Shown here: positions 1-12,600 of the stretch, in pieces
How positions within the stretch are numbered: the stretch's first letter is position 1
Layout: each line of letters starts with the position of its first letter
NCBI GenBank assembly: GCA_013397865.1
Contig: VZTI01001819.1
Span: 756,370-820,369 of the forward strand
DNA from: Struthidea cinerea
Taxonomy: Eukaryota; Chordata; Aves; Passeriformes; Corcoracidae
DNA length: 64,000 nucleotides
Direction: 5' to 3'
Made by a program: the position numbers and the translations under genes
Notes under the pieces: model-generated
What the model was told of the DNA's origin: nothing
Database searches by the model: none
What the model saw: the letters and a program-made list of their open reading frames with translations, nothing else

Positions 1-600
1 GCGCCTGCCGCGGCGGGGCGGGAGGGGGCGGTGCCAATCCGCGGCGCGGGCACGCCCTGCCGCAGCTCCCGCCAATGGCGGTGCTCCCCGCCGTGACGGA
101 CAGGCGCGGCGGCCAACAGGAAGGAGAGCGGGCGCGGGGCTGCGAAGGGCGGCTCGGAGGGGTGCGGGGCCATGGCCGGGAGCAGGAGGAATGGTGAGGC
201 CGCGTCGTGAGGGGCGGGGGTGGTCGGTCCCGCCGTGCTGCTCCCGGGACTGGTGACGAAGGGAGTCGGGGGGTGGCGGTGACGGCCCCGGGGCGCGGCT
301 GCCCTCAGCCGAGGTGCTTTCCGGCCCGGGCGCACCGCGCTGCCGCGGGACTCGCTTATTCCGCTCCTCGGCGCCCTTCCCGCGGGGAAAGGCGGTGAGA
401 AGCTGGGCGAGTCCGGCAGCGGGGGAGGCGGGTGGACAGAAGTGGCCTCGGCGGAGCCTGCCCGTGGCATGGGCGGGGCTCTGGGTGCGCGGGGCCGCGG
501 AGCCACCGGGGCTGAGCCCTCCCGACCTCCTGTCCAGCCGCTCTGGCTCGGGGCTGATGGGGCGGGTCCTATTGCCGCGTATTCCTGCCTGGGGGCGGGG
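1..600 (+). promoter_or_regulatory. ERICH1: CpG-island promoter of ERICH1
   Basis: The first 600 bases are very rich in G, C and CpG, then composition drops sharply to the AT-rich intron level just after 610. CCAAT boxes lie at 34-38 and 72-76, and there is a TGACGG CRE-like half site near 95-100. No TATA box is visible. This is the usual make-up of a housekeeping-type vertebrate promoter with dispersed starts. The island covers exon 1 and the start of intron 1. Such promoters are often bidirectional, but no divergent exon can be seen because the window begins here. The transcription start cannot be fixed from sequence alone. Confidence 0.75.
172..193 (+). CDS. ERICH1: ERICH1 coding exon 1 (22 nt coding)
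   Basis: The start ATG at 172 has a good Kozak context (G at -3, G at +4). It encodes MAGSRRN plus the first base of the next codon, then a GTGAGG donor at 194. Joined to exon 2 the N-terminus reads MAGSRRNVFLAKLLKRLYGE, which aligns with the mammalian ERICH1 N-terminus (MAxxRxxVFxxKxLxRL). The upstream ATG at 75 is in another frame; whether it lies in the transcript depends on the unknown start site. The 5' UTR is therefore not delimited. Confidence 0.85.
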
Positions 601-3600
601 AGAGAGTAAATAAAAATTACTTCTCTAATCACAAAGTATTTTAAGATAACACGGTTTTTCCTCAGTATGCACATACATGCTTGTTGTTAGTGACCATCTA
701 TTTTGGCTTATTTAAAGTGAGTTAGCTCACTTCTGAAGTAACTGTGGTACTGTGCTTACAAAGAATAAAATAAAAGCCTTCTGCTATCCAAGCACAGCTT
801 CAGTCAATTCCCTTTATCTTAATGTTTTATAAGACACGGCACAGGAAGAACGCAATAATAAAAATACAGGTGTTCTATAAGTGATATCTCGTTCTTAAGT
901 GGTGTCAAGTAGGGCTGAGCTGTGAGAGAGCTGAATGTGCATCCTCTGCCTGGCTTTTGCATTTCCAGACAGTTCCAGCATCCTGAAACTGGAATACTTC
1001 ATGGGAGGATAACAGTTTGAGAGTGAGACTGATCAGCAAGAGTTAATGTTTAAGCTATTTGCTGATGGACTGCAACTAGAGATAGTTTGAAGGAGGTATA
1101 AATACACAGTAGTGTTCTCTGTGGTTTAGATGCCGATGCGTTGTGAGAAAGGGAGAAGGAGTAACTGTTTTGCTTCTAGGCTTTGGGGACGTGAATTACC
1201 AATTGATGCTTTCTGGAAGAAAGTTAGTGAATAGGAAAAGTGAGTTCATGTACTTGTGCATGAATGCATGGTTCTAGAGCTGAGAATGGGGGAATTGAAT
1301 TCTAAAGCTCTTAAAGTGTTTAAAACTGAAGGTCAGATAAAGAACCATTTGTTTCGATAGTGTGAAAGAGAAAGCTAAAATGATCATGCTGAGTGTCTGA
1401 CTTTACTGTGTAAAGTTGGAAATCATTCATGTTTTATTCAGCCACTGTAAGGACCGATGACTTAAGATTAGGAAGAAAATACTGTGAGAAATACAAGGAT
1501 GTCACGTGGTCACCCGGGAGGAAATAACAAAACTGGAAGAGTTTAGAACCTCATCTGATCAGCCTCTGCAGCTCATAGCATATATGAAAACTTCTTTCTA
1601 TTGTGAAACTATATATATTTCTGGTGTCCTAGAAAAGAGCTGAGAAAGAAGTTTTGGCTGCTTCTCTTTGAGGTTAGTTTTGCTCTTTTTTTGTAAGAGT
1701 ATGTTGAAGATGCTGAAGACAGAGTTTTGTCTGCGTTACAAGTGAACAAGGAAGCTTTTTATTTTGTCTGGAACTGGGCCATAGTACAGAATAAATGGGA
1801 TGGTCAACAGCTTGTGGGTCATGGGTCTAATTGTCAGTGAAGAGAATCTAAATAGTGAAAAGCCAGTAGAGCAGGTAAGTGAAATGTATTTCTCTCTGCT
1901 AGGAAAGGGTGCGACAGATATAGATGAGAAAGTGTGGGTTTTTTGAGTTTTGTGGGGCTTTTTGTTTTTTACTTGCTCATGTGTCAGTGATTCGTGACAG
2001 GGCTAGAGGTACTACCGCTGTCATTCTGTGTATTATCAACAAGGTATTTATCCTGTCTGGGACAGCTGAACTCATAACTTGTTGCTGTTAAACATTGACA
2101 ATTGCATCTTGAAAACTTTAGTCATAATTCTTGAAAGTTTGTGCCACCCCAAAATATCACTGTCATAGAGGCTTACATAGAGAGTGATGTTCCAGCTGCT
2201 GAAGGGTAGAGTTAAGGTATTGATGTAAGTGTGGTGTACATTATTGACTATAATTGCTGGTAAGGAGTGATAGAAAAGTTGTGCTGTGCAAGGGATGATC
2301 TAGTGGGACAACAGGAGACTTCCTGTTGGAGAGGTTGAACTGGAAGGCAAATGTGGACACTTGATACACATCAGTGACAAATGGTTTTAAATAGAGAACA
2401 TTGCTTCAAGGAGTGCTATTTTCATCTCTTTATGTGGAGTCAGGTGACTTCGGGCAGGATTATAATGGGGGTTGAAATGAGATTGCAGTTCCTTAGTTTT
2501 GGGGTTTTGTTATTTTGCTGGGGTTTTTTAAATGGCCATATCAGATATTAAGCATCTTATTTCTCAAAGAAAAGCACACCATTTCTTTCCTTTTTCTAAT
2601 TGTTTCAGAGAAGCACTGATTGTTAGAGATCTTGAGGTTATTTGAATTCTTTTCTTATTTTTGTTTTTTAAACTCAACCTATTTTTTTGGCAAATACTTT
2701 GATATTTTACTGGGGAAAAAAGGTAAACACCATTTTTTTTACATGGATGTGTTTTCTTTCATCATATATGTTTCTTAGTAAGGGAAATATTAATTGCAAG
2801 TGGAGTTTGATGCCTAACACTATTTTTTTTTCTTCCGTGAGAGGTATCTTGTTCCCGCCCCCCCAAACGTGACCAAAGATTTATTACAGCTTACCAAGAT
2901 GTAGATTTTACTTGGGATTGTAGTTGGCTAAATTACAAAATAGCTGAGGTTTTTGTGATTAAATGTAGAAGTTACACTAGAATAAGTGTATTTGATTCTG
3001 CCATTGAAACCTTTTATGGAAGGGAAACAGTTTTTTTTGCTGATCTTGGTGCTGTGCCTGGATAAGAAATGTAGTCAAGAAGAAAGGCCAACAAGGTAAT
3101 GAAAGAAGCATAAATGATACATCCAATGGCTTTCTATTTAAAAATTCCACAAGGGGAGCTTATGCTCATGGAGAGCAGAGCCTGACATAATGTGTTCTTT
3201 AGGGTTCTGTGTTTTGTGTGGGTGGCTGTTTGGGGTTTTGGGGTTTTTTCAGGAGATGGAGTGTGTTGGTGTAGGGTTGGTTTGTTCTTAGGAAGTTGGA
3301 GCAATTCTTGCATACTTTGCATTTGAGATAGGATGGTCCACCAGTGGTAGGTGGGACTGTTTAAAACATGCTAGGATATATTTAGGAGCAGGTGTATGAA
3401 CCTGTGTTATTTAGTAGATGTGGTGGAGGTGGTAGTGTGTGCCATTAAGGTGTGTCAGTTTGTAGTTATTTTGCCTTTTTAAATAATCAGTGTGTAATGC
3501 CCTTCACTCAACACTAGCTTTGCTCTTGTTATAAAATAGATTTCTGGACTCTACGGGTTACCTCAGAGCAAAGCCGCTCACATACTCACCTGCTACTGGG

Positions 3601-6600
3601 ATGGGGGAAAGAATCGGAAAAGTAAAAGTGAGAAAACTCACTTAGTTGAGACAAAGTCAGTTTAATATGTAAATCAGAATCCACACAAGCAAAGCAGAAG
3701 AAGGAATTCATTCACCACTTCCCATGCGCTAGCAGGTGTTTAACCTTCCCCAGAAAAGCAGCGCTCCACACATATAATGGTGACTTGGGAAGACAGACAC
3801 CACCACTCTGAGCATCCCCCCCTTCCTTCTTTCCCCGAGCTTTATATGCTGAGCATGTTGACATATGGTGTGGGATGTCCCTTGGGTCAGCTGCTCCAGC
3901 TCTGTCCCCTCCCAATTCCTTGTGTACTTCCAGCCTTCTTCACTGTAAGGGTGAGTAGCAGAAAGGCCTTAAGACCGTTCAGCAATAACAAAAACATTCC
4001 TGTATTAGCAACCCTGTTTTCAGCACAAATCCAAGCACAGCCCCATACCAGCTACTATGAAGAAAATTAACTCCATCCTAGCCAAAACCAGCGCAGATTG
4101 TTATGGCAATATGCTGTTTCTTATGTTTTCAGTTGTGTTTAGTTCAAAAATTGAAAACTGTTCTCAAGAAGCTTGGATTTCTATGGGTTGCCTAATGATT
4201 TAAATTAAAACTCCATATGTGTCTAGAAAGAAATGTTCAGCTGCATTGGAACCTCCAGAGCTTTTTCATGATGGGATGTTTTGTGTAATATTGATTTGTT
4301 ATATATATATGTAGGGATGCTTGCAGAAGTTGCTTGATATTATGTTATAGTCAAATATTGAAATCACTGCAAAGGGTGATATATTTATTCTTTGAAGAAG
4401 GCTCTGTAGAAATTCAGTTATATTTATATTTTATATAATATGAGCTTATGAAGATTCCTTTTGAATAACACTTAATGCACAATCTTGTTGGACTTTTGTC
4501 TGTGCTCAATGATACTGCGCCTGCCAGTTTCATGGTTCAGTTTTTAAGTACTGGTATATTGATCTTCAGTTTAGCTTGCATCTTCTCCTCATATGAAACT
4601 GTCTCTTTAAAATTTGCAAATTTTTTTCTCTTCAGTAATCATAACTCTGAATAATTTGCAGATTTTCTGTGTTTTGGTTTTTGTTTTTTTACTGTTTTCA
4701 GCTATTCTTATGTCTATTTACCATATTACTACTGTCAGTTACAATAACATTTAACTGTAGCCCATGTGTGGCATAGTTTGATCTTCACTTTAAGCCATAT
4801 GCTCTTTGTTGCTGTGATTCAGCCCATGTTCAGAGCAAGGGGGCCGGAGTGGGTCGACTTCCCCTCGTCAGACTCTGTCCCCGAGGACGAATCAAAAGAG
4901 AGCTCTGGACCATAGCAACATCCACACCTGGTGTGCCACGTCACAGAGCCTCTGACCCTGTGGCTGGCTCGCATGGTCTGAAATCTTTTTTAGAGATAAT
5001 TTTTATAAGTTAGTATAACTTTGTTTCTCACCTGAGATGTCTCTATTGGTCTCCTGTCATGTGTCGTCAACCTCCTGATTGGTTGGCCCTGCTGTATCCT
5101 CCTCTCACTGTACCCCCATAAATCCCAGAGCCAAAACAAAGAAACCCGAGATTCTCTCGGCATCAGCTCCCCTTCAATATCTATCTCCCTGTCCTTAGGG
5201 ACAGAGAAGTAAACTTGGAAAAGTAGCACCGAGACTCCACTCTTTCATCTTTGTCCTCGCTGCGGTTTGTGAACTGCTTGGGGCGGACAGCCGCCGGCCG
5301 GGGAAACTGAGGCACGCAGTTCCCCAAACAGGCACGCCGTACTGTGCGGGCACCGAACCCCACCAGCCGCAGGCCGAGCCCTCAGGGGGAGGCAGCGTGG
5401 CAGCTCTTTCCATCCAGATTTAGGTTGAAGTAAGAGTTAAACTTTCTGAACCTTTACACCTGTGTTGGTAGCAGATTGGTCTCAGTGAGCAGTGATGTTC
5501 TAAGCGCACAGCCTTTCCCCTTCTCTCACGCAAATCTGTCCAGAAGAGAGAGGAAAAACATCTCATAGAATTATAGAATACACTGAGTTGGAAGGGAGCA
5601 CAAGAATCATTGGAGTCCAATTCCTGTCCCTGCACAGGATCATCTCCAAGAGTCACATCATGTGCCTGAGAGCATTGTCCAAACACTTCTTGAACTCTGT
5701 GACCACTTGCCTGGGGACCCTGTTCCAGTGCCCAACCACCCTCTGGGTGAAGAACCTTTTCCTGATATCCAACCTAAACCTCCCCTGACACAACTTCAGG
5801 CCATTCCCTCAGCTCCTGTCATTGGTCTCCACAGAGATCAGTGTCTGCCCCTCTTCTTCCCCTCACAAGGAAGTTGTAACTGCAGTGAGGTCTCCCCTCA
5901 GTCTCTTCTTCTCCAGGCTGAACTGATCAAGTGACCTCAGCCACTCCTCACACGGCTTCCCCTCAAGGCCCTTCACCATCTTTGTAGGTCTCTTTTGGAT
6001 GCTCTCTAATAGTTTATTATCTTTCTTACAGTGTGGTGTCCAAACCTGCTCCCCAGGACTGGAGGTGAGACCACCCCAGTGCAGAGCAGAGAGGACAATT
6101 CTCTCCCTTGCCCAGCTGGAGATGCTGTGCCTGATGCCCTCCAGGACAGGGTCGGCCCTCCTGGCTACCAGGGCACTGCTGACAGTCTTTTGCAATTGTT
6201 GTTTACAATTGGCTCAACTCTGAGTGGCCAGAATTATGATTATTAGTAATAATATTCACCAAAGTTGAGCTTCAGTAAGGGTGTATAAGATATCTTTAGA
6301 TATTTTAGTGAGGTCTGTTTGATTGTGCCAGGTAAGAACAAGGTAATAGTGCAGTATGAGAAACATATTTTTAAGTTTTATAGAAGATGGATAGCCTGCA
6401 CAAATTGAAACTATAGTGAAGATGCTCTGTTTTCCCAGGACTGCAGTAGCAATACACATTTCACTACAGGGCAGACGGGGTTCTTAGGAACAGTGGAACG
6501 AAATCCTGATGTTCTCATTGTCTCATTGTGGTTATGTAGTTTCTTATCATCTTTCTCATGTCAGGTTTATTAGATGTCTAGGAGCTTGTGGCTGCAATTA

Positions 6601-9600
6601 AGGTGGCCTACTGACAGAGCTCTAAAACCTTTGTTGAGACAGGATGGCACGATCTATTAGTCAGATTCTTATTGAACTACGCAGTCATGTAGAAGTTGCT
6701 GACAGATGTAACACCAGTCGTACTGACTTGAAACTGCAATATGACGGAGACTGTGCTTGGTCTAGCTGAATCAGTTTCTTTTAAGCTAAGAAGACAAAAT
6801 AAATGTTGGCTTTTTCTAGCAATAAGTTACTCTTTTGTATCTTCAGTTATTATGAAGCATTGGTCTGGAGGCACACGGGTCAATCTCTCTTTGTAATCAC
6901 TCTCCCTTTGTAATAACTGTTTAATTCAGGGGAATAAATAGATATGAAGTGTGTAATCGCTATATTCTTTTTCTTTCCTACCTTTTAGTCCTACTGATAT
7001 GTGCCGTATACTTAAATAAGCAGCTGTTTAAAAGTTGCCTCACAGACAGGAGAATTCTACATTACTGAATTTTAGATAACAAAGTGGGTTTCCATCTGCT
7101 ATGAAAATTAATGCTAGGTAAAAAGATAAATGGAGACATATTGTATCAACTACTACCTTAAAGCACGAAACTGGAGTTTTTTTCTACTGTGGTTCTTGAT
7201 TCTGTAATAAAGAATGAGACAGGAGCAAAATTAAGACAATTACCATCTGATTTTTGTGTCTAATGCGATGTTGGAGATGTTGATGCTGTTTCAGTGAGAA
7301 TAATGTCGGTGGTCTTGAGACAAACCTCAATACTGTGAAGTTAATATTACCCACTAGATATAAAATGATAGCATCCGTGTTTCTTGTGCAGCTCCCTGTG
7401 ACATTTTGGTTAACAACCATACTGAGATGCAGACAGCTAATACCTAGTAGTTCGAGCACAGAATTCACGTGACCTTGAATACAACTAAATCCTTCCATTA
7501 TTTCATTCCCAAATAGTACATGTGGGTTCTTTTCACTATTAAATAGGCAATAATAGCTTTAGCAGTTACAACCATCTGTTATGTGTAATGTCAGTGAGAC
7601 CAATTGTAAAACTTGGAAAGAGGACCATTCCCACCTTGTGTAGACATCCTGTGAAGAACTGGACAAATTTTTCCCTTTAAGATGCCACTAAAGTTTTGTG
7701 AGTCTAGCAGAACTAAAAGATTGTCTAAGGAGCTAGTCAAGTTAAAAATAATCAATTTGTGGTATCAGCATTTCACCATGGTGTTTCTACTAAGTCTCAG
7801 TTTTAGAGTTTTGTTGTTCAAAAAACAAAGCCAAAAAAAACTCACAGCAACCAAGCAACTCACCCTGCTTGACATCTGCTGACCCAGGTGATAACAGCTT
7901 GTGGGAGAAATGGGATGAACAGCCTTTGTTCAAAAAAAGTGCTCTCTTGATGAAGGCAGATAGTTAAAAGTAAGGTATTATGAGGCTGAGAGACTGCTTT
8001 CCAGACCAAAAGAGACTTCAGAAGCAAGGTTTCTAACCTGTAGGGAGATCTGTGCAGGAAACGTATCCCTGTATAATGTAGGGCTCCTTAACATAGTAAG
8101 GAGAGGAAGAAAAAGGCCCAAGGCCGAAAACAGTCAAGTTTTTCTGTCTGAATAGCAAACATGGTCTGTGCATGGATGTCATGCCAAAAGTGATTAGGCA
8201 GTGGAAAAAACCCTAATATGAACCATGGAGTTCCTCTACAATCTTTTGAAGTATATTAAAAGTACTGAGATACAAGTTTTTGGGTCTCCGTGTACGTAGG
8301 TGCGAAAAATTACTTCTCCCAGTCATTCAGACAAGATGGAGTAGTGTGTTTTCTGGCGTAAAGATGCAAGTGAATTCTGTGCTGAAATCTGAAGCTGAAA
8401 AATTACTTGGTCTCTTCCTCAAGAAAGGATGTCATAGAACAGCAATGCTGTTTGAAGCAAGGACTATAAATTCATAGATAGATGCGATTTAGTCTGAAGT
8501 ATGAAGACTGAAGATGTAGTCGATGATCTGCAGAATGGCCTTCTCTTTGACTAAACGCAAGATCTTGGAAGCTGTTAGCTTCTGTGTTTGTCTACAAGGG
8601 CCTCTTTCAAGAGACGGTCTGCTTCAGCCTGAATTTTCTGCTGCAGATCTTGCAGTCCTTGCTTTTATCCTTTTTTTGTCCTTTAGCTACTGTTGTAAGA
8701 GCCTGTTACCATAGCTTCGCCTGCAGGATGAGGACTGCTTGCAGACTAGGAACACAAAACAAAATACTGTACCCATTCTTGTGTACATAAAACTGTACTT
8801 TAATCACAGCTAGGATTCCACATATTTCACTGTTTTTTTCCCCCCAGTTGAAAAGATCAATTCTGTTATTCCCATGACACTACTTCAGTGCTTTGCTTTG
8901 GTTTGCATGCACTAGCCATGGCGAAATGGAAATACGTCACTCTTGGCAAAACTGACCTTGCTGATAGCAAGAAAATCACATTTTCTGTTTCTTTCTCCTG
9001 ACTTGGGCAAGAGCATCCCATCTTAGATGTTAGATACACCTTTTAGATGATCTGAACTGTCAAGCTACACAGGATGTAATTGTATGTCATTGCATCATTC
9101 TTTTTCTCATATCCTGGTGTAGCTTGAATGTTTTTGGTAAAAATGAGGGGGAGTGGGAAAATGATACCCTGTTCAGTTGCCATGGAATGTTTTGTAGTGG
9201 TTAATTACTCTCTTTCTCCCTTGATTTTAATCTATTGGTAGTTGCTGAACTGGTATCCAAATCTGGGAATCTCCTCTGCAGCTAAGTGATCCCTACTCAG
9301 GGGATTTTGAAGTTAATGACTAAATAGCTATTGATTTCCCTCAGGACTAGAATGTGTTTTGTGCTTGTGGACACACACAAGCTCTCTTGACTTAATTCAA
9401 GCCTCTGGTCTCTGCTATTTCTAGCAATGGTTTGGGGTCTTTGAGCTTTCAGCTGATTCCTCTTTGTTTTGCTTGTGCTGTTTTGGCTATGGGGCTTGAT
9501 GATTGGAGGTTTTGGTTTTTTCTGAGGTCAGAGTATGTGTATGTGTGTGGCTTTTTCTTGTATTGGGAAGTTCAGGCCAAGGTTAATAAATTTAATTACC

Positions 9601-12600
9601 CTTGGAGATTCTGTGTATTGATTTCCACTTACTGTAGCAGGGGCCTGTACTCAGTGCACCATCATCTCTACTGAGTACAACGTGGGCACCCAGAGGCTCA
9701 TTGGCCGAACTGGTGTCTTGTGTACACGAGGTCTCTGCAGCAGTGTCTAATCTGCAAGCAAAATGGGATAGCTTGCATGCCATTAGGCGTCATAACTTCA
9801 CGCTGAATTTTGTCCCAGTAGGTGGAATACAAACTGAATGCCTTTGTGAGGCTTGCAGAGCCATGGCCCAAGAATCACTTTGTTAGACCAAATAAACACA
9901 GAGCAAAGACCTTTGTTCATCAGTTTGGCCAGCTGAGCAACTGCTTCAGAAAGAATACAGAAGACTGGAACTATGAAACCATCCTGTATGGCTAAAGGAC
10001 GAGTAAGCTTTGTGGGGAATGGTTTAAAGGAATGAACAGCTCCTAGCCTGAAGTTATCATCCATCTTCCACCTGCTAGCTGGTAAGAATAGCAGTCTAGC
10101 TAACATTTTCTGTCTGTAGCAGTCTTTTAAAATGCTTTTACACTATGTTGCTCTGGGTCCTGATAAACAGTCATCTCTTTTTCAAGAGTCACTCTTTTTC
10201 AGTGATTCCCTTGAGGTTCTCTGGTCAAGAGTGTCCAGCCACTATTAGGGAAGAGGAGATGATCCAGGCAATGGGATTGTTATACCCAACTAGGCAAAGC
10301 TCTGTGCAGTTTGCTCTGGTTGATCCTGCTCTGAGCTTTGGGATTAGGCTAGGTTATGTCTGGAGGTCCCTTCCAGCCTTAACAGTTCTGTGTTTTTTAT
10401 GACCATGTTATAAAGTAACTGTCCTGTCGTGACCCTCATAGGAGATGTGGTACTTGCATAATGAAAGAAACTTCAAGGATTTAAATCCCTTGGAGTATTG
10501 GAGAGTTATTCTGCACTAACAGAGATTAACTGAACATTTTAATGAAGCCTTGTCCATATGTTCTGCATGAGGATTATCATTTTGTCTGCTCTTTCCGTCC
10601 TTTTCCATTCTGCTGTACTATCTTTTCTTCTGTTTTAGCAGAAATAGCATATTAGCACATCTTGCATATGGGGTGGTTTCAGAAGCCGTTCCTGATTCTT
10701 CCCTTTTTGGAAAGCTTCTGCTTGTAGGAGAGACAAAGAGACCAAGTAGGACAACTTGCAAGCTTCCCAGAGTTCAGTGCTCCTGATGCCACTTTACTTT
10801 GCTCTTGCTGCCCAACTTCAGCTTAAGTAGGCAGGAGGCAACCAAATGAGAAACGTGGTGGGGGTACTTAAAGTATGTATGGCAAGTAGCCAAAAGTATG
10901 CAGCAAGCATTCTCCACAGAAACATTTTTGAGGAAGCTGTCGCTGGACAGGAACATTTCTGATGTTGTTCAGAACTTAATTTGTTTAGTTATTCAGCATG
11001 CTTTTGTTACAGTCCGTAGTCCTAACTGAGTTTTAGGTCATGCTAAGTCATGTTGCCAACCCCAGAATGTTTGTAAATCTGCAGTGCTATTTCAGTGTGT
11101 GTTTGTGGATAGTCTGCTTATGTACATAATATGAAGTCAGTCAAGGTGTCAATTTAATACATAGGTGCCAAAAATGCATTTATTTGGAGGAGGCTTCTTA
11201 CTCTTCTTGCAAAATTAGTAGTAGAAGAAAGATCATGGATGTTCACAATTTGTATCAGTAGCCAGCATGTGTTCTGCATTGTATTTCTTGGAGTTACACT
11301 TTGCTTTCTTTATGTGATGTCAAACTCTAGAGACCTGGTGCTTTTTCAGTTTTCCGATATATTTGTACTTCACTGTTTCCCGACATGAGTTGTCAAGAAT
11401 TAGCCATGGAAGTAGTTTGGTACCTATTGCAGCTTGTTGTCATGTCTGAAAGTACTGGCTTCTTTTTGTCACTGAGGAATTACTGGAAAGATGTGTTATG
11501 GTGTTTCTTCAGATCATCACACAGTAGGAATATTTTATTAGTGCTGCATGTTTTCAGCTGGAAGGTGAATTTTTTTTTTCTTTTAAAATTAAATGTAAAG
11601 CTTAATCAGAATCAAAGGACCACATGAACCTGTACGGTTCCTCCATCAGTTATGCTGACTGGAAAACATCGTCAGGAAATAACCATATGGTTATTAACTT
11701 GACTATGCTATGGTTGTGGTCTTACTCCATTTTGAAACTCTGATAGGTAAGATACAATTCTGGTAGTAGATATTTTTGTTTGAATTTCCTTTATTGCTAA
11801 TTTTCCATTAAGAGGTAGTTATTTTTAAGGGTCTGAGCAGTTCTTACCAAATGGACTGATCTCTGATGCTGAATAGTACCAGGGACATCGGGTTAAAGAG
11901 AGATTTTGAATAGACAAAAACTGCTCCATAGCATCAGGCAAGACCAACCTCTTGTGGTTGAGCCAGTGCTTATGGATATCACTCAGTACCTTTTTTCTAA
12001 GTAATTGCAGTGATAAAACCCTGTGGAAAGAGTTTCCTTTGTCATCTGAAGAATGTTTTGGTAGCTCAGTTCTGAGACTCTTAACTGCAAAGCAGAGTTC
12101 TGCTTTGGAGCATGTAAAGCTGCTGAGGATGGCAGAATGGGTATTCCTCAGAGCCTAATTTCTTTGTTCACTGATACACAGAACCACTTTGTTCAAAAGG
12201 TTTTGGGCTGCAGGCAGATTTTTATTTTCTTTTTTATTCCAACTAGGATATACTTAGGATCCCAAATAGTTCAAACTAAGTCAGTCAGTTTTTTCAACGC
12301 TCTCTAGCGATTCTAGGGATACTAAGCAAATTCGCAGACAATACAGAGCTGGGAGGAGCTGTTGACTCCCTCTAGGGCAGGGGGACTGCAGAGAGACCTC
12401 AGCAGATTAGAGGGCTGGGCAATCACCGACCACAGGAAGTTCAACAAGTGCTGGATTCTGCACTTGGCATGGGCCAGCCCTGGCTGTATGGATAGACTGG
12501 GGAATGAGATGCTGGAAAGCAGTGCTGTGGTAGCCAGGAGGGCCGACCCTGTCCTGGAGGGCATCAGGCACAGCATCTCCAGCTGGGCAAGGGAGAGAAT

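Noticed and set aside
207..613. Open frames of 63-99 codons in the CpG island
   Set aside because: They start inside intron 1 after the exon 1 donor. High GC content makes long frames by chance, and no domain is recognisable.
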